From positions 356,728 through 420,727 of the forward strand of contig JAPZLL010000032.1 of NCBI GenBank assembly GCA_036250225.1: a stretch of 64,000 bases of DNA, given 5' to 3'. This DNA is from Cercophora sp. LCS_1. Lineage: Eukaryota; Ascomycota; Sordariomycetes; Sordariales; Lasiosphaeriaceae. Position numbers and translations under genes: made by a program. This document shows, one piece after another, positions 22,288 to 33,424 of this stretch. The notes under the pieces are model-generated. The model ran no database searches and was not told the origin of the DNA. It worked only from the letters and a program-made list of their open reading frames with translations. Position 1 is the stretch's first letter. Each line of letters opens with the position of its first letter.

Positions 22288-25200
22288 CTAGTCCTTTCCG
22301 TTCGCCGTCCCATTCCCGCCAAGGAACATCTTTTTAAAGTCGGCATTACTCTTTCCTCCTCCCCCGCCCCCTGCAGCAGGCGCGCTAGCCCCCGTGCCGT
22401 TGACTTCCTTCTTGATCCCGCCCACGAACCCAAGCCCTCTCTTTCCTCCCCGCCCCAGTACTGGCACCCTCCGTACCGTCGGCGGCGGCGGCATTAGCTC
22501 AGACGGCGTGAGTTTCTTGTTCGGCGGCGGCGGCGGCGGCGGCGGTTTCTGGTCGACACGGACTTCTTCCTTTTGTTTGAACAGCTCGGCCACGGTCCCC
22601 ACGCGCAGCTTCCCGCCGCCGTCAACTTGAAGCCCTTCAACAGCGAGGGCTGCTTTCCCTGCCGTCGCGGCATCAGCGAACTCGACAACGGCGCCGCCAT
22701 GCTTGGGATGGAGAACCAGCTTCACCACGGTGCCCACCGGTGCAAGGACAGACCGGACACGGGCGTCGTTCATGGTGTCGGGAATGCCGAGCACCGAGAT
22801 GGTGCGCGCCTCAATCTCGGCCGCTGTGGGCTTTCCCGGCCCGGGAGCCGACGGTGACGGAGAGCGGACCGCCGGGGATTGGCCTTCCGGCATGTCGCTA
22901 GTGCCAGGGCCTCGGCTGGTGGCTGTCGTTTTCTGCCCCATAGGCTTCGAGAGCTCGACCTTGATCATGTTCTGACCGAAAATAAGCTTGTCGAGCGTCT
23001 TGATGGCCTCCTGCGCCTCGGCCTTGGTCTCCATCACGACAAAGCCGGTGCCGCGGCTTCGGCCAGCCATATCCCGTGGCATGCGCGCGCTGACCACCTT
23101 TCCGGCTTTCGCGAAGATGGTGCCCAGCTCGTCTTCGGTCATGCTCCGTGGCAGGTTCAGGACGTGGAGCTCGCGCTCTTCGGCCTGGGCCCCGTGACGC
23201 TGTTGCTTCATGCCGGGGTCGGAAAACTTAACTGATAGCCTGAACTTGCCCTCTAGCATCTTGCCGTCCAGCTTGGTGGCAGCTGCCGCCGAGTCACGGT
23301 CGCGAAAGGTCAAGTAGCAGAAGCGGCGCATCGTGTTGTACTTGAGACTGGGGAAGCGTATGCTGTGGATCTCGCCGCACTCCTTGAAAAGGCCGCGGAG
23401 ATACGCCTCGTCGGCCACGGGCGGGTAGTTGGTAACGTACAGCGTGCAGCCTGTGGCCGACTTGACCTCGACAGCCTGCTCGCCAAAGTACTTGCCGTCA
23501 CGCAGCAGCGCTGAACGGGCGTCCTCGGCCGTGCGGAACTCGACAAGCGCCACCGGCAACCCACCGTCGGGCACCTGGGTATTGATGTGGTTGATATGTC
23601 CGTATTCACGGAAAAACTGCCGGACTTGCTTGTCGGTGGCGTCCCGGGGGAGATTCGACACAAAGATGGACGTATTCTCTCTGTCGCGCTTGGCCTCGCT
23701 GCCGTTCGGCGGCTCGCTCCTGGTTCGCTTGCTGTCCGTCTCGCCGCCATCACTTGGCGTCTCCTCTCGTTTCCGCTTGGACCCCGGCGATGTGGCTGTC
23801 TCTGCTCCCGCCCCCGGCGCATCTGTCATGGCGTGCTCTCGGGACTCGACAGCATACTCGGATTGAGCAGCCGCAGCTTGAGCGGCTTCCCTCTCACGTC
23901 GCTTGGCCACGCCCTTTCTTGTCTTGTAGATCGTGTCCTGGGCCTCGCGCAGCGTCTCGGCCAGCTCGTAGTCGTTGCAGTGCTGCAGGTATACCTCCAT
24001 GATCCGCTCCGGCCAGTCCAGCGTGTGCACCTTGAGCGCCCTTGTGAAGACGCGCGTGGCATACGATGGCACCCGCAGGCCCTGGGTAAGCGTCACTGGC
24101 GTCGGGCTCCGCGTCTTGGTCTTGGTGGCCGTGAAGACAACCATCTCCCACAGATACCAGTGCAGCCAAAAGTCGTAGCTGTTGGCGTAAAGGTCAATCC
24201 CGGACAGCTGCTCCCACACCGCGCGGGCGCCCTCAATGTTGTCCTTCTTCTCCGTCAAAAACTGGATAAAGATCTTCTCCAGCCGAAAGTTGGGGTCGCC
24301 CTGGTATGCATCGCCATATCTCCTCTTGCCCCAATGCCTCACGTCCTCCAGCGCCGACGGCAGCCCAACTTCAGCGAGGTCGACAGCCTCTTCCGAGGCG
24401 TTTGGGTTCATGGCTGTCCGCTTCAGATAGCCACACCACGCGGCGTACATGTCTAGCACGCCTGTCATGCCGTCCCGGTCGAGTTGCGCGCTGCTCGTAG
24501 CGGCGTGCTTGATCCGCTCAATGTCTGTAAACGACAGGCCGGCTTCCTCCGCAGCTAGAATGTACCGCGCCCATATGGGCCCGGACCACGGGAGATGCTG
24601 CACGGCGCGCTGCAGCACATCCAACATTTTGGGAAGCAGATTGGCCGGCAGCTTAGACCGGCCGGCTCGCAGCTCCGAGTGCGCGACCGAGATGAAGACG
24701 ACAAAGTTCATCCACGTCCCTTCGTCCGAGCACAGAATGCCCGTCAAGGCGCGCGAGAACAGTCCCAGGCATATTTGGAAGTTGGTCAACACATCCTTTC
24801 GCGACCGCGACAGCTTGATCTCCCAGTCCAGATATTCCAGCATAACGGCCTTGACGGCATTCGCATCGCCCAACCGCGCCGCGCTACTAAGCTTCATCTC
24901 GAACGGGTCGCGCAACGCGTAGAGGCGCTTCGCGTCGCGGGCGTTTTGCGTGACGGCCGTCATCTCGGCCTCGTACGCCTGGCGGTTGTACTCGGATAAG
25001 AACGTCGAAAACATCTGCGATGTGGCATCCCAGGTCGAGTGTGGGACGGCAAGGCGGTTCTTGAAGAGATGCGTGATTCTGCGGATGCCGGCGTCGGTGG
25101 CTGTGCGGGCGAGCAGGTCCATCTCCAGCGACACCCACCGGTTCCATAGCTCGTGGCTGTCAGAGAGGCGATGCTGTAGTGCTTCGTATGCCTCCTGCCA

Positions 25201-25482
25201 CAGGTTGAGCGCTGCGTCGAGAGTGAAGAGCTCGCGGCCGACCTGTTGCTCCTCGACAGGCCATCCGGCGTCGCTGCCGGGCTGGCAGTCGGTGTAAAGG
25301 GACCAGAAGTATTCGCAGTACGCAGTCCACACCTTGAGGCTGCCTGGCTCGGCCAGCACGGCGCGCCGGAAGCTCTCGACGATGCCGATGCGGGCTTCGA
25401 GATCGGTAGCCCCGCGCAGCTGGCTGTCAACGAAGCCGACCCAATTGTCCTCCCCAACCGGACTCGCCACCGGGCTCGCCAT
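22288..25482 (-). CDS. PRP24: U4/U6 snRNA annealing factor Prp24/SART3 homologue
   Basis: An intronless 1064-aa frame. The N-terminal half is helical with HAT-repeat features (for example VWTAYCEYFWSLY, LWNRWVSLEMDLL, IWARYILAAEEAG, LHWYLWEMVVF). After a lysine/arginine-rich linker come four RRMs: SIFVSNLPRDATDKQVRQFF, CTLYVTNYPPVADEAYLRGL, ELHVLNLPRSMTEDELGTIF and a more diverged ISVLGIPDTMNDARVRSVL. A proline run (PPPPPPPP) follows. The C-terminus KSNADFKKMFLG matches the conserved Lsm2-8-binding box of Prp24/SART3. The protein re-anneals U4 and U6 snRNAs after splicing, in the nucleus. It combines the HAT domain seen in SART3 with four RRMs, as in other Pezizomycotina. Its 3' end converges on the membrane protein gene, 194 bp away. 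Confidence 0.95.
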   Translation of the reverse strand: MASPVASPVGEDNWVGFVDSQLRGATDLEARIGIVESFRRAVLAEPGSLKVWTAYCEYFWSLYTDCQPGSDAGWPVEEQQVGRELFTLDAALNLWQEAYEALQHRLSDSHELWNRWVSLEMDLLARTATDAGIRRITHLFKNRLAVPHSTWDATSQMFSTFLSEYNRQAYEAEMTAVTQNARDAKRLYALRDPFEMKLSSAARLGDANAVKAVMLEYLDWEIKLSRSRKDVLTNFQICLGLFSRALTGILCSDEGTWMNFVVFISVAHSELRAGRSKLPANLLPKMLDVLQRAVQHLPWSGPIWARYILAAEEAGLSFTDIERIKHAATSSAQLDRDGMTGVLDMYAAWCGYLKRTAMNPNASEEAVDLAEVGLPSALEDVRHWGKRRYGDAYQGDPNFRLEKIFIQFLTEKKDNIEGARAVWEQLSGIDLYANSYDFWLHWYLWEMVVFTATKTKTRSPTPVTLTQGLRVPSYATRVFTRALKVHTLDWPERIMEVYLQHCNDYELAETLREAQDTIYKTRKGVAKRREREAAQAAAAQSEYAVESREHAMTDAPGAGAETATSPGSKRKREETPSDGGETDSKRTRSEPPNGSEAKRDRENTSIFVSNLPRDATDKQVRQFFREYGHINHINTQVPDGGLPVALVEFRTAEDARSALLRDGKYFGEQAVEVKSATGCTLYVTNYPPVADEAYLRGLFKECGEIHSIRFPSLKYNTMRRFCYLTFRDRDSAAAATKLDGKMLEGKFRLSVKFSDPGMKQQRHGAQAEERELHVLNLPRSMTEDELGTIFAKAGKVVSARMPRDMAGRSRGTGFVVMETKAEAQEAIKTLDKLIFGQNMIKVELSKPMGQKTTATSRGPGTSDMPEGQSPAVRSPSPSAPGPGKPTAAEIEARTISVLGIPDTMNDARVRSVLAPVGTVVKLVLHPKHGGAVVEFADAATAGKAALAVEGLQVDGGGKLRVGTVAELFKQKEEVRVDQKPPPPPPPPNKKLTPSELMPPPPTVRRVPVLGRGGKRGLGFVGGIKKEVNGTGASAPAAGGGGGGKSNADFKKMFLGGNGTANGKD

Positions 25483-28400
25483 CTTGTTTTGACTAGGTCA
25501 ACAGGGTCGCGTCATGGAAGAGGCGCCGTCGGGCGGTTCGTCGTGCTGTTGGTGGCTGAACTCGCTTCGGCCGGTCGGGTTCTGCGTCGTGTGGCAGGTG
25601 TGGTCGCCGTCGAAGCGGATGCGAATGCGAGCGCGGGGGAAGGGGGGAGGGGGTTCGAAAATGCGCGAATGACTCTATTGCTTAGCTGTCGCTACAATCG
25701 ATTTGACGTTTCGTGGTACACGGCGCCGATGCGAAGACGGCTTCCCTGACTGTTGACGGGAGTTGCGTTCGGAAGGAGATATGCTGCAAAGGCTGCAGCG
25801 ACCGAGTGGTTGTCAGCTTGCTTGGTGGTCGTCGCCCGAGGAAAAGGGCGATCGGCGGCAGGCTAACGAGCTATGGAGCCGTGAGAGCCGTGGGGCATGA
25901 GCTGATGAAAATTGTTGGAGGGTTTTGGTCCGGCCCGTCCAGGGTCTGGACGCGCCAGAAAATTCCCAGCAACCACCCCGAGCCCGTCTTGGCACCTGAG
26001 GCAGCTGCGACTTGTGACTTGGTCTGAGCGCTGCCAGGGTCTGGACCTGGCGGCAGCTCCAGCAACCCCACGGCAGCACCAGTCATCCAGCGGGCTTCTT
26101 TTCACTCAACATTTGTCAGCTCGCGTTTTCCGATAAAGCGATCGATATGCTTTCGCACCCTGTGTTCCCACTGTCACGAGTCCAGGGATCCTCTGTTGGG
26201 TGAAGGCGGCGCTGCAGAGGCACGCCGCGAGGAAAGAACGCCCTATAGCAGTCAAGTGGAACCCTAACTGCGAAGGAAGTCGCGACGAAACCACAACCCC
26301 AAGCAGCGTTGCGATGCATTCATGTCCCACGACCGCAGGCTCCGCTGCTGTCCTCCCTTCCCCGCGTTGGCTAGATTGCAATACACGACCGCATATACGG
26401 ATACCGGGCAGCATAATGTCCCGTACCTTCTCTCCGTCGACCGTGAGGAGCTGTCACGTTGACCAGAACGGCGGGTCTAGACCGAGTCGCTGCAAGCCCC
26501 AAGCTTTCTTACCTGGCAGCCATGTCCCTTCCCGATCCCGAAACCGATCCTTGTTACACGGCTGCCTTTGATCGATGCCACCCGCAGAAATTACACTTGC
26601 GCGTACCTACTTTGGATAGACAGGTCTCCTCAGCAAAAGTCGCTGGCCAGAGTGACAGAATGAGGCAGCCTCCTTAAGGGTCCTTTACAGCACGGCCCGG
26701 GTCGGCTTTGGCGGCTCAGGCGCCGATGAGGGCTCTCGGAGCCCTGACTGGATGCCGATCCCGCCGATCTCTGGCTGCCAGCCAATGACTGGCGGGGCTT
26801 TCCGGGTGTTTGGAAGACCCTTGAGCGACGCCATACGCCAGGTTTGCAGCCGCACCAGCTCGCTCCGCGTTCCCACAGACTCATCTTGAAAGTTCATGAC
26901 CGAGTTCCCAGGCCCTCGAAGTGGGAGCAGCACCTGAGAAGCACAGAGATAAATCAAAAGGTCTCGTGGCGCCCTGACCTGTTTCACCCAGCAGCCATGA
27001 CGTCACTGTGCATCTGCAGGGTGCCGTCATATCCGATACCCCAGCCTTGCCGCATTCGGATTCAATTTTGCCAAAATTCTCGCGTCATCGCGCCGCCCAG
27101 GAGTGTGGGGAATCAATGTAACCACGGCACCGTCACGGCACCGGCATGCCGTTCGGTGCCCGACCGAGTTGTCTCAGCATGTTGCTAGTCATCGCCAATT
27201 GCCGCGTGAGACACGACACCTTTTTGAGAGGATGGGGCTGCGGCGGCCTCTTAAATTTTCTGCTCGCCGGCTACCAAGCACGACCTCCATGGAAATGGAG
27301 AGGGAAAACAGGGAATGCATCAGCGCGATGTGGGGGCTTCACGGCGCTAACTCCATTTTACTGTTGGGCATCTTCGGCCTGAGCCACCAGTTTGCGGTTG
27401 TCCCTGCCTTTCCTCTTCCGATTCCGATTGCTGACAACGTGGCTCTCAGGGGCGCAACCGCACAAGCCCCTGAGAAAACACATTGCGTTAGGGGGTCACC
27501 GCATTCAAACCTTGTTCACCCCGACTGTAATGGCATCCAGTAGTCCATGTGACGTGGTTGATACCCCGCCTAAGAGCCAGACAAACAATTTGAAGTATAA
27601 TAACAATCAGGGTCTAGGTTCCATGTTCATGTTTCCGTACCATTCGGACCGGTCGTACGTAGGGTTCTAACTCTGACCGAGTGTGGAGTTGGGACCACTG
27701 ACCTCTCTGTCCCATGGCCTCGACGTTGAGAAGAGAGCTGCCCACCCAGATCCAATCTGCAGCCTAAACGTCATCGCAAGCTTCCAGTTTGAGCTTTTTA
27801 TAACGCCCACCGGTGACTAGTCCTCATCCTTTACCAAGGCGAGGTTTGGCATTAGTAACCAAATCCGTGCTTCCTGTTTTCCACCTCACCGTTCGGGTGT
27901 CATTACTGCCCCGCAAGTTACGGGATATGATCTATCGCCGCCATACGCTTAATTGAGCGATGGCTATCGCCTTTGACACGCAAGCTGGGCAGAATATATG
28001 GACGACTAATCAATCTGTTGCTAATGTATCCATGCTGCTTCGTTGCTGCTGAGATGTATAAGTGATTTTACTGGATTACTTTGCGTGCGAGTCTGGTTGT
28101 CAGTCGGGTATTTCGTTGTTGTTATAGGCCCTTGACTGCGAAGTGTTTGGACAAGCAGCGTACTTTGTCGGGAGCGGCGCTTTCTGCTTGAGCCCGCAAG
28201 CGAGCCCTTGTAGCTCCTGATTGAGAGTGAGTCTGGCAGCGCTTATTGACAGCTCCCCAACCCAACACCATTCCGATAAATATGGACTTTGAACAGCGTA
28301 GCTTTGAGACGCCAATAGGGAGAAGGCGTTTCTCCGCCGCCGCGGCTGTCATCCGCTTCCTCAGATTCTCCCGCCAGCCGGCAAGCAAATCAGCCAAGTT

Positions 28401-30004
28401 ATCAAGACCCGTCCCATTTCTAGTCTTGATGACCCGTCGGACTAAACCGCGAAATGTCTTCCAAAACGGCGACTCCGCTGCCAGGCCGTCACAACTTACA
28501 GAGAAGCACGCGCTTCCTAATGCTTTCACCGAAAGGCAGTTAGTCGGTTGCGGGAGGGCAGCTGCTTCATAGGTATCTTTGGCCCTGAGACTGGGTCTTA
28601 CAATTCGTTTTGTCATTATGGCCACCAGTCTTTTAAACCGACACATCCACCTCACCGTTAAAGTGTAGCCGCTTTGTATGACTATCTATGCGCCAGTTTA
28701 AATCCCAGACACACAACTATCTTCTGTCCAGATGAATAAAAGAAAATAAGTTCACATCAAACAGGTCCCATACCAACCAAAACCACAATCGGCCAGACCT
28801 TTTCAGATAAAAGGTATATCGAGACCAATCAAGTTGGTAATCAAAGAATTACCACATTGAATCTGGTTGATGCCACTTCTACTAGCTCGAACAGGTATTG
28901 CAAATTCCAATAGACACCAACATAACGCCTTGCAACATAATCTAAGCATTTCAACATTGAGCTACGCCAGAGATCTTAGATTAGTTCCCTCTTCCTGGAT
29001 AAACATCTCTTCAGCCCTTTTATGTATGCCGTTACTTTATTAGGGACTTGCGAAGTATTTGATATATTTCAAACTTCCAGTTTGAGTATAGTGTTTCCTC
29101 TACAAGACTCTGTAAATTGCCTTTGTAAGTCAGGCATGTCAGAGCCTAAATTGTATTAAGTTGGGGACACACGTTTAGAAACCCGTAACGGCAAGTTAGG
29201 TTGGTTAGACGTCCCATAGTTTTCCCTATCTCCGCATGACGTGGGGCGTTAAAAATAAGGGAATGAACGAATCTACTTGTCCGTACACGGCCTCACGTTT
29301 TACACCTCACTCACCTCATACGCCATCTCCATCCTTTCATATGTGTCCTACCCCCAATGAGCATTCTGCAACCCAGTCCGTGTTACCACGTGCTACTTAA
29401 TGCTCGCCTGCTAGTATAGTTGAAGATACTGGCGTAGAGTCTGGTTAGGCTGCGGTTCTGGTTCTCGGTTATCCACAAGCGAGCTCGATGGTTGTTATTT
29501 GCCGGTATAGAACATGCTCGTTCAGGACTAGTTCGCGGCCGGGATCTGGCAGGCCGGGGACGGCATTGGGGAGAATAGACCAGGGGGCCCCAACCATAAA
29601 TCCCGCTCCCCGAATCCCGCTCTTCGTACCTAGTTGCTCCGGTCTGTAAAGCCCTATGGCAGTCTTGCTCTGATGTCTTCAAGGGCCAGTCTGTGCCACG
29701 ACAAACATGTCGCGCCATGGACATTTTTTGGGTGGAGACTATCTCAATGTGAACTCAACGTTGGTATCATGCCTAATGTCGATAAGCCTCGCCAAGATTC
29801 GTACCCCGAAAGACCAAGCGTGAGGACGTCGGTGGCGCGGCAGGCCCTCGAGTACGGTACCCGGCAGGCCGGTCAAAGGGGTTGAACACATCGAGAACTC
29901 AACGTCCGGAAATACGAACTTCGACTTGGATATAATACGGACATTAAAGTGGACAAATTGAACATATAATTAATTACCGGAATCCTACATTGTACACGGT
30001 CAGC
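25483..30004. other. Gene desert of 4.5 kb with AT-rich, ORF-poor blocks
   Basis: No gene could be supported on either strand. Sequence to about 27.5 kb is GC-balanced with only short frames; 27671-28099 and 28656-29382 hold no ORF of 60 codons and are AT-rich. A 177-codon minus-strand frame (28122-28655) and a 108-codon plus-strand frame over it are motif-free. The pattern fits a long regulatory or decayed (RIP-affected or transposon-derived) interval, but no transposon domain or long terminal repeat was recognised by eye. Confidence 0.5.
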
Positions 30005-30907
30005 TCACCTCCCCCGTCCATCCAACTCGGCCACAGCCCGGTCAGTCCCGATCTCGACCGGCGGATACCCCAGCCCTTGTCCCTGCGGTATGTAGACCAC
30101 CGACCCGCCATCCGGCTTTGGATACCCCGAGTACAAATTGTCCGCGTACGGTGTCTGCGCTACAACGGGCTGGGGCGCCAACCCTTGTCTTTTCTTTCTT
30201 TGTCTCCGGAAGAAGATAAAGGCTAAGATACCGATCGCCACAACGGCGAGCGTCCCTCCAACGGCTGCACCTGCGACTAGTCCTGATGACGGCGTCGCTG
30301 ACGCGGACGCTTGATCTGGCGACGGGGTTGATGAGATATTTGGGCTGGCGGGCGTGGTGGAGGCCGTGTCGGTGGGAGTCTGCGAGGTGGACGTGGAGAA
30401 AGTGCTTGTCGTGGCAGCGGTCGTGGGTGACGACAACGAAGACGAAGAGGACGACGACTGCGAGGCTGCTTGTTTGAGATCGGCGTACTGGATGTTGCAG
30501 CGGACGAGCGATCGGGTTGCGAGGAAGCCGGGCTGGCAGCTTGTCAAGCGCGGGCAGCAGGCTTCGGTGGTGCCTTCGGCGAGGTCGGTGCAGGGGACCG
30601 AGTTCCGTTCGCTGCAGACGGATTCTTGATCGACGTAGCAGTTATCAGTCGAGTTGCTGCGCATTATAATGTGAGCTGAATGCCGAAGACGCGCACCACA
30701 GAGACAGGTTTACCCGCCGACGCAGCACCACCCCTTGTTGAGATATTGTTGACATGAGGGATATACTTGGCCCCGCCGCACGCAGCAGAGTGTCTGGCTG
30801 GGTGTGCAGATGGAGTTGCTGGCCGTTTCCCCAAAGGCGTCCGAACACGAGTCTCTCTCAAAGAGTGAAGCGTAACTAACGCGTCCAAGGCCGGAGTCGG
30901 GCGGCAT
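30005..30907 (-). CDS. Single-pass membrane protein, Cys-rich ectodomain with Ser/Thr stalk
   Basis: Exons 30907-30714 and 30656-30005 (GTAAAC...GCAG, phase 2) give 281 aa. The first 115 residues carry many cysteines in close pairs (SICTPSQTLCCV, GWCCVGGNSTDNCYVDQ, CSERNSVPCTDL, EACCPRLTSCQPG), a disulfide-rich outer domain. A Ser/Thr stalk (SSSSSSSLSSPTTAATTSTF and on) precedes one helix (LVAGAAVGGTLAVVAIGILAFIFF), a basic stop RRQRKKR and a short tail rich in P, Y and G. This architecture is common in fungal surface proteins; the partner or ligand is unknown. As at 20920, no signal peptide is visible at the selected Met, so a 5' exon may be missing. Confidence 0.78.
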
Positions 30908-31547
30908 GGTTGCAGCCAGCCTGTCGATCTCTTGTGACGGCGCTCGTGCTATTTAGCTCGATATTGCTTTCGACACGGCTCGGCAGCCCGCTTGCTCTGA
31001 TCGGGTCGTGGCACGTAACGAGACACACCGGGCATCGAGCGCAGCGACGTGATTGTTACACGGGGGAGAGAGACATGCTTTTGATAAACCGGCGAGCCTG
31101 ATGATGACGGGAGTCCAGGAGACAGCTGGAACGCCAACCAGGGGCGCGGAGAGAGGCTCCTCGTTTTCTACCGTGGGAATCCTCCTCACTGTCACCAAAT
31201 TGTCTGCGACACAGCCCTGCCGCATGTGGTTGGCGGCCAATCATCGGGACTCTTTGTGTGTGCGGCTCATGCCGCGGGATGCAGCTGTGATGGGCTGGCG
31301 AATGGCGCGACGTGGTTTTACCCGAAGAACCGGGGTCGTTTCCGAGCTGCGCTTCCATGCTCCAATAGACGTAGCAAGCAGTTTCGAAGCGCGCTTTGGC
31401 GCGTTTGCAGATCGCCGGGGTATGTGCGGCACAGCAGCCTGACGCTCCAAAATCCTATCCTCCAGCAATCTGTCGTTCTGCACTCGTGAGCGGTCTCAGC
31501 CCTCCTCCCTCCCACTGCACCAACCTGATGCGCTGCATCAGAATGCC
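30908..31547. other. Divergent intergenic region
   Basis: Lies between the divergently transcribed stalk-type membrane protein and the DUF3431 gene, so it should contain both promoters. No clear TATA box and no additional gene seen. Confidence 0.5.
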
Positions 31548-32649
31548 ATGATCAGAATGTCGCTGTTGCGTCGCGGGTTCAGGACAGTGGGGCTCCCCGT
31601 CGTCGCATTGGTGTTGTGCGCCTGGCTGCTCGTTGCACGCTTTGGCGGGGGCGGCCATCTTGCCCCCCGACCGGCGCAGGCGTCGCTGCGAGAGGTCGAA
31701 ATCGTTGTCGCCAGCCTCAAAAGCGAGAACACGTCCTGGGTGCAGCAGTATCTGCCGGACTGGTCGCACAGCATCTATGTTGTCGACGACCCCGCGGCGA
31801 AGCTGACCGTCGCCAAGAACAAAGGCCGGGAAGCCATGGTGTATTTGACGTGTGTCTAGCCCCTGGCTCTCCTGCTGCACCGGTCCTAATCGTCCCACGC
31901 AGGCACATCATCGATCGCTACGACTCCCTCGCACCCATCACCGTCTTCGCCCACGCCGCTCGCTTCGCCTGGCACAACGACGACCCCGACTACGATGCAC
32001 TCGCGACGCTGCACAACCTGCAGCTTGACTATGTGCGATCGTCGGGCTACGTCAACCTCCGATGCGTCTGGGTGCTGGGCTGCCCGGGCGAGATCCGTCC
32101 CAAGCTCGATGCGCTGGACGAGCCGTATGAAAACGCAATGCGGAACCTCGACCCAAAGCATCCGCCAGCAACAAAGCAGGTGTACAAGCAGTCGTTTCAG
32201 GAGCTCCTTCCGGGGGAGGACATGCCCGAGCTGGTCGGCGTGAGTTGCTGTTCGCAGTTCGCAGTGTCTTGGGAAACAATTCGTCGGCGCCCGCGCGGGG
32301 ATTATGTTCGATGGAGGGACTGGCTGCTGAATACCGAGCTGATCGATGATCTGAGCGGCCGAGTACTGGAATACACGTGGCATAGTAAGTTCATGTGTCC
32401 CTGAACGAGACGCCGGGCGAGCGACGGGTTTGCTGACCAGAGGTGGCAGTCATGTTTGGAAAGGAGGGCGTCTACTGCCCCAGTGCTGGCGATTGCTACT
32501 GCAAAGTTTATGGGCTGTGTGGTTTTAGGTGCGATGCGAACCAATGTGACGGGCGATACGTGCTACCAAAGGTTGCAACGCTGCCGACGGGATGGCCGCT
32601 AATCGGGTGGGAAGGCGAGGAGAGAAACTTCTCGGGTCCTCCCCTGTGA
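31548..32649 (+). CDS. DUF3431 protein, membrane-anchored or secreted
   Basis: Three exons (31548-31849, 31903-32384, 32450-32649), 327 aa. The N-terminus has a signal anchor (VGLPVVALVLCAWLLVARF, about residues 14-32). The family pattern is clear: EIVVASLKSENTSWVQQYLP, YDSLAPITVFAHAARFAWHNDD, GYVNLRCVWVLGCPGEIRP, LVGVSCCSQFAVSWETIRRR and WLLNTELIDDLSGRVLEYTW, followed across intron 2 by HIMFGKEGVYCPSAGDCYC. DUF3431 proteins are fungal, distantly glycosyltransferase-like, with no firmly assigned activity. The C-terminus, after the usual end of the domain, adds about 40 residues with extra cysteines (CGFRCDANQCDG). Intron 1 begins GTGTGT, intron 2 GTAAGT. Confidence 0.9.
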
Positions 32650-33424
32650 GCCCAGTGGATACATCATGGTCATGAAGGAACGAGGGAAGTTATGAGGGAG
32701 GAATGCTGGGAGTCTCTGGGCGTGGCGGCATTCAGGCAAACTTGGAATGCGGTGGCCGCACTACAGGCCGGCCGACATGCCACACTGAGCTGGCTTAGGC
32801 TTGGCGGCGTCTGACGGGCAGGACCGCGCCGCGCCGAGCCCATGAGCCCAAAGGATGCCGCGCTGCTCCCCTTGTTGTGTGGATGTTGCGTGGCTGGTTC
32901 TCTGCTGTCACTGCCGTCATTGATGGACGGACATATTTTTCGAGCAAAGGGACGACGGAGTTTAGGTGGAAATTGACGAGACCGGGGACTTTTTTTCAGA
33001 GCTTGGCGATATATGGGATGCAAAACAATAACAACGGAGTCAGGATGGCGAGTGCGCGCTGTCCCACCGGTGTAGAGCACTGTGGAGGGGCAGGAAGCCC
33101 GTCGCTTTGCATCGCTGGATGCAGGCGCGACCGCGGGGCTGGACCCCACTATGACGGCATCGGTGCCTTCTCGCATCGGCCTTAAGAACAGCGGGATGCC
33201 GACCAGTCACAGGCGACGTGATTACTGCCCTCTGCCTTCCTAATGCAGCTCTCGGCCCCGTCGAACCATTCTGACACGCAGTTCCCGTCCATCCGGCAGC
33301 GTTTCTGGTCTGGGCTCTGCTGCGCTTGAGCAGTGTGGCCCCTCTTTTTGTCGCAGACCCCTCCGCCCAGTCGTTTATCTGCTCGCTGCACCTTGCAGAG
33401 TTACCCCTCCACGTCCGACTCTTG
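32650..33424. other. Intergenic region
   Basis: No gene supported; presumably 3' UTR of the DUF3431 gene and promoter of the Rieske-AIF gene. Confidence 0.5.

Noticed and set aside
28122..28655. 177-codon minus-strand frame with a competing plus-strand frame
   Set aside because: No family motif, no start or splice context, in an otherwise gene-free region.
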